NCBI GenBank assembly: GCA_016875645.1
Contig: VGPE01000068.1
Coordinates: 1-11,871 of the forward strand
DNA: 11,871 nucleotides
Reading direction: 5' to 3'
Source of the DNA: Chloroflexota bacterium
GTDB taxonomy: Bacteria > Chloroflexota > Limnocylindria > Limnocylindrales > CSP1-4
Below, one piece after another: positions 6,873 to 11,871 of this stretch. Made by a program: the position numbers and the translations under genes. The number at the start of each line of letters is the position of its first letter. Position 1 is the first letter of the stretch. The notes under the pieces are model-generated. The model was not told where the DNA came from. It did not search any database and worked only from the letters and a program-made list of their open reading frames with translations.

Positions 6873-7934
6873 ATGACTGACCGCGTCGGGCGCATCCAGA
6901 CCGTGCTGGGTCTGATCGAACCGGCCGAGCTCGGACCGACGCTCATGCACGAGCACCTGTTCTTCGACCTGCGGCCCATGCACCGCCGCGCCGAGTGGGA
7001 TATCGACGGCAGCTTCGCCAACGCCCCGGCAACTCCCGCCACGCACGCCCGCTCACGCTGGGACTGGTTCGCCAACATCGATGAGCTGTTCGTCGACGAC
7101 GAGGCGACCGTGATCGAAGAGGTGCGGCGGTTCGCGGCAGCCGGCGGCAGCGCGATCGTCGACTGCACGACCGTCGGCCTCGCGCGCGATCCCCAGGCGA
7201 TCCGGCGTGTATCGGAAGCCACCGGCGTCCACGTCACGATGGGCGCCGGCTACTACCAGGACCGCTGCCTGCCGGCCGCGTTCGATGCCCTCACTGAGGA
7301 CCAGATCACCGACGAGATCGTCCGCGACATCGAAATCGGCGTCGATGGCACGGGCATCCGGGCCGGCCACATCGGCGAGATCGGCACGACGGTCCCGACC
7401 GAACGCGAGCTGCGATCGCTGCGTGCTGCCGCCCGCGCCCAGGCTCGAACCGGGGCCCATCTCAACGTCCACCAGTCCTACGTGCCCGGCAACCGCGCGA
7501 TCCAGCACATGCTCGCGGACACCATCGAGGCCGTCGGCGGCGATCTCACGCGGACGGTCTTCTCGCACATGGACCGGACGGGCCAGGACCCCGAACAGCA
7601 GCTCTCGCTGCTGCGGCGCGGCCTCACGATCGAGTACGACGAGTTCGGCTACGAGAGCACGAACCGGGCCTGGGACCGCTCGTCCGTGCAGGACGGGGTC
7701 CGCGTGCGGGACATCGCGCGCCTCGCCGAAGCGGGGTATGTCGGCCAGGTGACCGTTGCCCACGACGTCAGCTTCAAGCGCATGCAGATCGCCAACGGCG
7801 GCTGGGGCTTCAGCCACCTGCTGGAGCGCGTACGGGACGGCTTCCGCTGGGCCGGGATGACCGACCGCGAGATCGAGATGCTGTTCGTCGACAACCCGCG
7901 GCGGCTGCTGACCTTCGTCCCTCCGACCGCGTAA
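6873..7934 (+). CDS. phosphotriesterase-family (PTE/Php-like) metal-dependent hydrolase
   Basis: 353 aa, the usual length of this amidohydrolase-superfamily TIM barrel. Binuclear metal ligands can be read off: HEH (H26, H28) after strand 1 in GPTLMHEHLFFD, E169 in AGHIGEIGTT, H200 in LNVHQS, H232 in VFSHMD, and D298 in VAHDVS. Paraoxonase-type members use a carboxylated Lys as bridging ligand; here the slot carries Glu, as in E. coli Php (AEIGTS). It is therefore more likely a lactonase, esterase or other hydrolase than an organophosphate-degrading enzyme. Residues 42-66 hold an extra loop rich in Ala, Thr and Trp. AAGGA lies 6 nt before ATG 6873, 10 nt beyond the sialidase-like stop, so the two are one operon and probably act in sequence on the same type of compound. 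Confidence 0.92.
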   Translation: MTDRVGRIQTVLGLIEPAELGPTLMHEHLFFDLRPMHRRAEWDIDGSFANAPATPATHARSRWDWFANIDELFVDDEATVIEEVRRFAAAGGSAIVDCTTVGLARDPQAIRRVSEATGVHVTMGAGYYQDRCLPAAFDALTEDQITDEIVRDIEIGVDGTGIRAGHIGEIGTTVPTERELRSLRAAARAQARTGAHLNVHQSYVPGNRAIQHMLADTIEAVGGDLTRTVFSHMDRTGQDPEQQLSLLRRGLTIEYDEFGYESTNRAWDRSSVQDGVRVRDIARLAEAGYVGQVTVAHDVSFKRMQIANGGWGFSHLLERVRDGFRWAGMTDREIEMLFVDNPRRLLTFVPPTA

Positions 7935-7951
7935 GGGCAGCGAAGCCGCCC
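7935..7951. terminator. small hairpin between convergent genes
   Basis: GGGC-A-GC, loop GAA, GC-C-GCCC directly after the TAA of the phosphotriesterase gene. The stem is short with one mismatch, and there is no T-tract. It might terminate the plus-strand operon; support is positional only. Confidence 0.25.
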
Positions 7952-7956
7952 GGAGG

Positions 7957-8538
7957 CTACCCGGCCGCCGTCGACTGGTGGAGCTGGGCCTCCCACCACT
8001 CCTTGAGCGCGGCCTCTCGCTCGGCGGCACCCTCGTGGCGCCAGCCCAGGTCCTTCCTGAGCGTCTCCGCGATGCCTGCCGCCCAGGCACCGATCTCGGC
8101 CCACTGCCGGTAGTCGCCCTCGGCAAGCCCGGTTGCGCGGGTGAGCAGCTTCTCCCCAAGCCCGAGCTCGCCCCGATCGACCTCTCCGGAGAAGATGTGG
8201 TGCTCGCGGACGTTCAGGGGCTCCAGGATCGCGACGACCTCTGGCGGCGCCCCGAATGGCCTCGGCGGATCGCCGATCGGACCACTGGAGAACGCCCAGA
8301 GCGGAACCCGCTCGAACTCGGTGGCGAAGCGCGCCGCGAAGGCCTTCGCCGGATCGAGCCAGCGGCCGAGGTAGATGGCACTGCCGAGCACGACCGCGTC
8401 GTACTCGGCGAGATCCTGCACCTCGTCGGGCGATGCGACGACGGTCGGGAGGCCGGCCTTGTCCAGGATCGCGGCGATCTCCCGGGCCATCTCTTCGGTC
8501 GATCCGTGCCTCGACGCGGCCGTCACCAGCACCTTCAT
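7957..8538 (-). CDS. HemG-like flavodoxin-domain protein
   Basis: 193 aa, cytoplasmic, FMN-binding. The N-terminus MKVLVTAASRHGSTEEMARE carries the phosphate-binding loop of the Flavodoxin_5 type (S9-R-H-G-S-T14), and DAVVLGSAIYLGRW (47-60) is the second hallmark, followed by LWAFSSGPIGDP contacting the isoalloxazine ring. The family includes the E. coli protoporphyrinogen oxidase HemG, but no heme gene is nearby, so a general electron-transfer or quinone/disulfide reductase role is equally possible. The C-terminal 45 residues are a charged helix (RQWAEIGAWAAGIAETLRKD). The ATG at 8538 has AGGAGG 9 nt upstream; an ATG eight codons earlier would place that ribosome site within the gene and is less likely. 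It converges with the phosphotriesterase operon. Confidence 0.9.
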   Translation of the reverse strand: MKVLVTAASRHGSTEEMAREIAAILDKAGLPTVVASPDEVQDLAEYDAVVLGSAIYLGRWLDPAKAFAARFATEFERVPLWAFSSGPIGDPPRPFGAPPEVVAILEPLNVREHHIFSGEVDRGELGLGEKLLTRATGLAEGDYRQWAEIGAWAAGIAETLRKDLGWRHEGAAEREAALKEWWEAQLHQSTAAG

Positions 8539-8691
8539 CGGATGTGTCCTCCTGCGGAGCATCAGCAGATCCGAGTCGAGGTTGCGGCCCGCGGCGACCT
8601 GGGGCCAGAGTCAGGGGACCCGCCCGAGGCGGGCCGAATTGCCCGACGGCCGGGCCCCGAGCGCCCACCCCCGCTCTCGCCGACCCGGGCA

Positions 8692-8711
8692 CGGCCGCCC
8701 CGAGGCGGCCG
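8692..8711. repeat. perfect GC hairpin in intergenic region
   Basis: CGGCCGCC, CCGA loop, GGCGGCCG: an 8-bp stem with tetraloop. A second hairpin, CCCGCC-CGA-GGCGGG, lies at 8619-8633. Both sit between the flavodoxin start and the zinc-ribbon terminator; their function is not evident. Confidence 0.4.
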
Positions 8712-8735
8712 ACCGCGGATCCGCCCGGGAATCAG

Positions 8736-8766
8736 GAGGGCCCGGCGATTTGCACGCCGGGCCCTC
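8736..8766 (-). terminator. strong hairpin terminator of the zinc-ribbon gene
   Basis: A perfect 12-bp stem (8736-8747 GAGGGCCCGGCG with 8755-8766 CGCCGGGCCCTC, loop ATTTGCA) starts 30 nt past the minus-strand stop at 8797. Only a weak T-containing stretch follows (CCTGATTCC). Stem strength and position support termination and insulation from the flavodoxin gene. Confidence 0.7.
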
Positions 8767-8796
8767 GGGTTGCGACCGCTCAGTGAGCGAGCCGCA

Positions 8797-9153
8797 TCAG
8801 CGACGGGCGCTGAAGCAGTCGCTGCAGTAGACCGGCTTCATGCCGTTCGGCTTGAACGGGACCTGGGCCTCGCGGCCGCAGCTGGAGCACGTGGCGGAGA
8901 ACATCTCGCGCGGACCGCGCGAGCCGCCACTGCCGCCGCCGTAGCCACCATCGGAACCACCGGAGTAGCCGCTGCCATAGCCGCCGCCACCCTGCGAGTC
9001 ACCGCGCGATGCCTTGCGGGCTGCGCGGCACGACGAGCAGCGACGCGGCTCGGTGAAGCCGCGATCCGCGTAGAACTGCTGCTCGCTGCCGGTGAAGGTG
9101 AACTCCTGCCCGCAGTCGGAACAGGTGAGCACCTTGTCCGCATAGGAAATCAA
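8797..9153 (-). CDS. double zinc-ribbon protein with glycine-rich linker
   Basis: 118 aa, soluble. First zinc ribbon: LTCSDCGQEFTFTGSEQQFY with C11, C14 and CSSC C39, C42, with the aromatic/basic spacer ADRGFTEPRRC typical of this small bacterial zinc-ribbon type. Then a Gly/Ser/Tyr-rich linker (52-82). Last comes a CxxC-x17-CxxC unit (C89, C92, C110, C113) with SSCGREAQVPFKP and KPVYCSDCF, widespread in Chloroflexota and candidate phyla. It probably binds nucleic acid or another protein, with Zn2+ holding each ribbon; no enzymatic residues are seen. The start is TTG at 9153: AAGGAG (9168-9163) lies 9 nt before it, the family's ISYADK-like beginning follows, and the only in-frame ATG codons lie far inside. 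The long leader, disordered RGG-like linker and small size resemble stress-responsive RNA-binding proteins; this is inference. Confidence 0.9.
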   Translation of the reverse strand: MISYADKVLTCSDCGQEFTFTGSEQQFYADRGFTEPRRCSSCRAARKASRGDSQGGGGYGSGYSGGSDGGYGGGSGGSRGPREMFSATCSSCGREAQVPFKPNGMKPVYCSDCFSARR

Positions 9154-9245
9154 CGAAAAACACTCCTTCTCGTGCGGCTCCAGCGAACCTTTCTCGCCGG
9201 GAACCGTGAGAGGAGTGTCGTCGTGCCGCGTCTTCCGGTCACACT

Positions 9246-9273
9246 GGTTGCAACCGTTGCATCGACTGTATCA
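9246..9273 (-). promoter_or_regulatory. extended -10 promoter with overlapping palindromes for the zinc-ribbon gene
   Basis: On the minus strand TGATACAGT (9273-9265) is an extended -10 (TGN plus TACAGT). At the expected start site (about 9258) lie two overlapping perfect palindromes: GGTTGCAACC (9246-9255) and TGCAAC-C-GTTGCA (9249-9261). A repressor site covering the start of transcription is plausible. The leader would be about 105 nt to TTG 9153. Confidence 0.5.
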
Positions 9274-9320
9274 CGCGCTGCGGCCGCGTGCGAACGAGAT
9301 TTTGCCGCGCGGCTCGGGCC

Positions 9321-9680
9321 CTACCGGATCAGGCGAATCACCTCGGCGGCCATGTCGATCCACTCGGGTGTGGTCGGGCGAACCGTGCGGAAGATCACGC
9401 CGCCGAAGCCTGCGGCAAGGTAGGCGCGCACGCGCTCCGCGAGCTGCTCTGGCGTGCCCGGGGGCAGGATGCCACGGCGCGCCGGATCGATCGCCGCGAA
9501 CGCCCGGCGTCCCTCCGCCTCCGACTCGACCAGGAGCAACGGCAGCGTCACCGTCCGCAGGATGGAGGCCGGGTCCCGTCCGATCTGCTCGCAGTACCCG
9601 TCGAGCAGTCCGTGCTTGCGCTGAAGGTCGGGAATGTGGCCGAACCAGTTGGACCCATCGGCGCGGGCAGCGACCCTGTA
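9321..9680 (-). pseudogene. C-terminal remnant of a luciferase-like (LLM class) F420/FMN oxidoreductase
   Basis: The minus frame from 9680 to TAG 9321 reads ARADGSNWFGHIPDLQRKHG, LLDGYCEQIGRDPASILRTV, TLPLLLVESEAEGRRAF, then a PGTPEQLAERVRAYLAAGFG stretch and IDMAAEVIRLIR. This is the typical last third of LLM-class flavin/F420-dependent oxidoreductases (ADGSNW, HC-x-x-IGRDP, GTPEQLAERV...GF). The N-terminal part (about 200 residues with the substrate/cofactor pocket) is missing: an in-frame TAG lies at 9683-9681, there is no plausible start, and neither other minus frame between 9684 and 9830 shows family sequence. The remnant therefore looks like a truncated, non-functional gene, or a deletion or assembly junction near 9680. 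Its GTG at 9551 would start in mid-domain and is not credible. Confidence 0.75.
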
Positions 9681-9821
9681 CTACTGCGACTGCGGCTACC
9701 GGGCGTCCGGAATCTTCGTTCCGATCTGGGCGATTCTTCTTGCCCGCGGCGTGTCCGAGCCCGGAGCGCAGGCGACTGCCGCGCCGGCATGACTGATCCG
9801 GCCTAGTCGCAGACCTGCCGC

Positions 9822-10313
9822 TTACGAAGCCGGCACCGCGCAGGCGCCGTCGCGCGCCCGAATGCGGAGGCGCCAGATGAGCGTCGCGACGAGAACCGCA
9901 AGCGATGCGGCACCCAGGACCGGCTGGAGCGGGGCCCAGATGTTGAGGGCGCCGCTGGTGCCGAGGAGCACCAGGATGGCCTTGTTGCACACCGGGCAGC
10001 CGATCGCGAGGAACGCGCCGAAGCCGCCGACGTAGCCCAGCAGTGACCGCCGATCCTCCTCCTCGGGGACCTGGACCAGCGGCGCAGGGAGTGTCACGGA
10101 TGCCTGCGGCCGCGCCAGATACGTGGCGACAACCAGGCCCATCAGCGGCGCCGAAACGAGCCAGACGGCGATCGCGAAGGGCTCGGGCGGGATCTGCCGC
10201 CCGAAGACCGGGTTGGGGATGATCGCGCTTGTCAGCCCGAGCGCCAGCAGAGAACCGATGGTTGCGGCAGCGGCCCAGGCAAGAAACCGTGTGTCGATGG
10301 CGTAGCGGGTCAC
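9822..10313 (-). CDS. four-helix membrane protein with CPVC motif
   Basis: 163 aa with four hydrophobic segments (about 11-32, 46-67, 93-118, 128-147) and a short acidic cytoplasmic loop (VPEEEDRR, 82-89). The third helix contains GCPVCNKAILVLLGTSGALN (105-124), a CxxC pair at the membrane, followed by IWAPLQPVLG. I recognise the GCPVCNK...LGTSGALNIWAPLQP pattern as recurrent in small unnamed membrane proteins of high-GC bacteria but know no assigned function. The vicinal cysteines suggest disulfide exchange or metal binding. The start is GTG 10313: TAGGCT (10326-10321) ends 7 nt before it with no ribosome site between, pointing to a leaderless transcript. The frame stays open to 10538, but that extension is basic and non-family. 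The gene is alone between the oxidoreductase remnant and the divergent sigma factor promoter. Confidence 0.83.
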   Translation of the reverse strand: MTRYAIDTRFLAWAAAATIGSLLALGLTSAIIPNPVFGRQIPPEPFAIAVWLVSAPLMGLVVATYLARPQASVTLPAPLVQVPEEEDRRSLLGYVGGFGAFLAIGCPVCNKAILVLLGTSGALNIWAPLQPVLGAASLAVLVATLIWRLRIRARDGACAVPAS

Positions 10314-10320
10314 GGTGATG

Positions 10321-10326
10321 AGCCTA
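10321..10326 (-). promoter_or_regulatory. candidate -10 for the CPVC membrane protein
   Basis: TAGGCT (TANNNT) on the minus strand, 7 nt before the GTG start. No clear -35 is visible; inferred from spacing. Confidence 0.3.
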
Positions 10327-10435
10327 CCGCGATGGCCGCTTGCCTGCCGTGGGCCTCGCCGCCCGCGCGGTTGCAGCCTCCGGCCCTGGGCAGCGACGCG
10401 GAGGTGGGACGACAACCGCGGCAGGGATGCCGAGT

Positions 10436-10462
10436 TGTCAATACTCCCGGGAAGTATTGACA
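10436..10462. repeat. inverted repeat 1 upstream of the sigma factor promoter
   Basis: TGTCAATACT (10436-10445), 7-nt centre CCCGGGA, AGTATTGACA (10453-10462): perfect 10-bp arms. It lies 6 bp upstream of the -35 hexamer. The outer half-site TGTCAA/TTGACA recurs in inverted repeat 2, which suggests operators for one regulator. Confidence 0.85.
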
Positions 10463-10468
10463 TGGGGA

Positions 10469-10498
10469 TTGTCAAGAGGGTGCCGCGCGACGTAGAAT
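10469..10498 (+). promoter_or_regulatory. sigma70-type promoter of the primary sigma factor gene
   Basis: TTGTCA (10469-10474, 5/6 match) and TAGAAT (10493-10498, 5/6 match) are spaced by 18 nt. Transcription would start near 10505, giving a leader of about 186 nt to TTG 10691. The -35 overlaps a further single TGTCAA (10470-10475). Confidence 0.7.
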
Positions 10499-10510
10499 GC
10501 AAGCACCGCA

Positions 10511-10531
10511 ACGTGTCAAGACTTGACACGT
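10511..10531. repeat. inverted repeat 2 downstream of the sigma factor promoter
   Basis: ACGTGTCAAG (10511-10520), centre A, CTTGACACGT (10522-10531): a perfect 21-bp palindrome with 10-bp arms, containing TGTCAA and TTGACA. It begins about 6 bp after the predicted transcription start, where a bound protein would block initiation or elongation. Confidence 0.85.
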
Positions 10532-10690
10532 CCCCCACTGCGATCCAAACGGCGACCGCTTGCGGCCGTCACGACCGGAGCCCGTCGCGCGTTGGGTAGA
10601 AAGCGAGTGAGAGGGCGGCGGCGTCCCAGCGCCGCGACCACGCAGCAACCTCCCGGATGGCTCACACTGCAGCATGCCTGAAGAGGAACC
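10532..10690 (+). promoter_or_regulatory. leader of the sigma factor gene with a candidate fold
   Basis: No gene is seen here. A GTGAG (10607-10611) can pair with CTCAC (10661-10665), enclosing a 6-bp hairpin GCGGCG/CGCCGC (10618-10623 with 10630-10635) and an unpaired GCAGCAACC. The SD-like AGAGGA (10682-10687) follows 17 nt after the fold. I could not match it to a known riboswitch class. Confidence 0.3.
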
Positions 10691-11871
10691 TTGACCGATC
10701 TCCTGCGCACTGACCTGAACAGCACCCGACGCGGCCTTGACGCCGCAGACCTGTCCCTCGAGTCCCACGACGACGATCTCGGGAGCGAGCTCCTGGCGCT
10801 CGATCCCGCGCTCGACCCTGCCCTCGCAGACGTTGCCGTCGAGGGGGCCGACGACGCCGCCATCCTCGAGCCGACGCCCGACGCCCTCGTCGCGGTCGAG
10901 GCAGAGGCGATCGAGGCGATCGAGGAGGACGAGGACGAAGAGGCCGAGGCCGTCCGCGACGAAGAGGCGGACCTGCTCGGCGACCCCGTCCGGATGTATC
11001 TCCACGAGATCGCGCGCGTGCCCCTCCTCAATGCCGAGGAGGAGGTCGTCCTCGCCAAGGCGATCGAGCTCGGCGAGCAGATCGTCGATGCGCCCTGGCA
11101 GGCCATCGTGAGCCTCCACGAGTGGACCCGCCACGACACCGAGTCCACCACCCGCACCAAGAAGCCGCAATACCGCCTGCCGTACGGCAACGAGGCCCAC
11201 ACCATCCTGGGCGCGGCGCTGTCCGACCCCGCCGCCGCCGGGCTGCTGGTCACGGCCCCGGATCCGGGCCTTGGCAGCGCCGTCAACGACGCCACCGGCG
11301 AGCGCACCCGCGAAGTGGTCGAGGAGGCCAAGCGGCTGCGCGCCATCTACAACGAGCGGCTCGACGCGGAGAGCTTCATCGGACTGCTGGACCTCGCGTA
11401 CCTGGCCGTTCACAGCGGCCAGGAGGCCGCCGGGACGGCGCCGCTGCGCGAGCTCTACGACTGGACTCGAGAAGAGGTCGCCTACCCGGCCCTCCAGTGC
11501 TGGATCGAAGCACGAGTCGCGGACGGCGGCGCAGAGGCGGCCCTGCTCAAGGAGCTTGGCTACGACCCCTCCATCCCGGAGGGCACCCGCCTCTCGCAGC
11601 GCGAGGGCGAGCTCGTCTGGCGCAGCGTCAAGGCGCGTGAGCACATGACCAGCGCCAACCTGCGCCTGGTCGTGTCGGTCGCCAAGAAGTACATGAACCG
11701 CGGCCTGTCGTTCCTGGACCTGATCCAGGAGGGCAACGCCGGCCTGATCCGCGGCGTCGAGAAGTTCGAGTACGAGCGCGGCTTCAAGTTCTCCACGTAC
11801 GCCACGTGGTGGATCCGCCAGGGCATCACCCGCGCCATCGCTGACCAGGCTCGCACGATCCGGATCCCGGT
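10691..11871 (+). CDS. rpoD: primary sigma factor (RpoD/SigA), truncated at the right edge
   Basis: 393 codons are visible. Residues 1-95 are acidic (EEDEDEEAEAVRDEEADLL near 78-96) as in sigma region 1.1. Region 1.2 follows: DPVRMYLHEIARVPLLNAEE (98-117). A non-conserved insertion covers about 131-312. Region 2 is unmistakable: SANLRLVVSVAKKYMNRGLS (321-340), LIQEGNAGLIRGVEKFEYER (344-363), FKFSTYATWWIRQGITRAI (365-383), the core-binding and -10-recognition helices, then ADQARTIRIP entering region 3. Regions 3 and 4 lie outside. The protein directs RNA polymerase to housekeeping promoters. The start is TTG 10691: the frame is closed by TGA at 10679-10681, AGAGGA precedes the TTG by 3 nt, and the first in-frame ATG falls inside region 1.2. 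The insertion is within the family's range. The gene is transcribed from 10469-10498. Confidence 0.95.
   Translation, partial: MTDLLRTDLNSTRRGLDAADLSLESHDDDLGSELLALDPALDPALADVAVEGADDAAILEPTPDALVAVEAEAIEAIEEDEDEEAEAVRDEEADLLGDPVRMYLHEIARVPLLNAEEEVVLAKAIELGEQIVDAPWQAIVSLHEWTRHDTESTTRTKKPQYRLPYGNEAHTILGAALSDPAAAGLLVTAPDPGLGSAVNDATGERTREVVEEAKRLRAIYNERLDAESFIGLLDLAYLAVHSGQEAAGTAPLRELYDWTREEVAYPALQCWIEARVADGGAEAALLKELGYDPSIPEGTRLSQREGELVWRSVKAREHMTSANLRLVVSVAKKYMNRGLSFLDLIQEGNAGLIRGVEKFEYERGFKFSTYATWWIRQGITRAIADQARTIRIP

Noticed and set aside
5185..6876. A 563-codon plus-strand open frame over the PAS gene and the sialidase-like gene, and a 555-codon minus frame at 5570-7237
   Set aside because: Arg/Ala/Pro-rich shadows of real genes; they cross the divergent promoter and have no domain pattern.
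7978..9423. A 481-codon plus-strand frame opposite the flavodoxin and zinc-ribbon genes
   Set aside because: It reads through a strong terminator hairpin and is antisense to two clear protein families.
9634..9792. 52-codon plus-strand ORF at the oxidoreductase junction
   Set aside because: No good ribosome site and no recognised family; it overlaps the remnant antisense. Kept only as part of the junction finding.
10457..10528. Promoters using the TTGACA hexamers inside the two inverted repeats as -35 boxes
   Set aside because: On neither strand does a -10-like hexamer occur 16-19 nt downstream of these hexamers.
10607..10665. SAM-I or fluoride riboswitch in the sigma factor leader
   Set aside because: Only short core-like words (CAGCAACC, GGATGGCTC) occur; the required helices and spacing are not met.
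10472..11644. A 390-codon minus-strand open frame opposite the sigma factor gene
   Set aside because: Composition and lack of family sequence show it is an antisense shadow of a high-GC gene; the plus frame is unmistakably RpoD.

Overview
This is a very GC-rich bacterial window (roughly 70% G+C) with strong G/C preference at third codon positions and some TTG and GTG starts. Gene content (a TTG-started primary sigma factor, a two-zinc-ribbon glycine-rich protein, a BtrH_N-like protein with an N-terminal 'VRERMxxTGExY' motif, a small CPVC membrane protein) best fits an uncultured Chloroflexota lineage such as the Limnocylindria. An actinobacterium-like host is the main alternative. The lineage is an inference from gene flavour, not from a marker alignment.

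Left part, all on the minus strand: a TPR-like protein runs off the left edge (1-550). Next come a small conserved protein of unknown function (667-1050) and a BtrH_N/DUF4872-type protein (1050-2435). The last two share a TGATG stop/start overlap and have a good sigma70-type promoter at 2614-2642. Upstream lies a 14-TM DHA2-type MFS exporter (2647-4278), then a metallo-beta-lactamase-fold hydrolase split by a one-base frameshift (4343-5169), then a lone PAS-domain protein (5179-5646). PAS, hydrolase and exporter may form one transcription unit.

Middle: a divergent intergenic region (5647-5749) separates this unit from a plus-strand pair, a cytoplasmic BNR/Asp-box sialidase-like protein (5750-6862) followed after 10 bp by a phosphotriesterase-family metal hydrolase (6873-7934). 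They look like a two-gene catabolic or hydrolytic operon. Convergent to it on the minus strand are a HemG-like flavodoxin (7957-8538) and, after a strong hairpin terminator, a two-zinc-ribbon protein (8797-9153). The latter has a TTG start, a long leader, an extended -10 and overlapping palindromes.

Right part: the decayed 3' end of a luciferase-like F420/FMN oxidoreductase (9321-9680), a four-helix membrane protein with a CPVC motif (9822-10313), and a regulatory region with two perfect inverted repeats sharing the TGTCAA/TTGACA half-site. These repeats bracket a near-consensus promoter. It drives the housekeeping sigma factor gene (10691 to the right edge, truncated in region 3).

I see no CRISPR array, tRNA, rRNA, insertion sequence or recognisable phage gene. 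The least ordinary items are the paired inverted repeats around the sigma factor promoter, the cysteine-free BtrH_N-like protein with its coupled partner, the sialidase/phosphotriesterase pair, and recurrent -10-like hexamers only 6-9 nt before start codons, which suggest leaderless transcripts.
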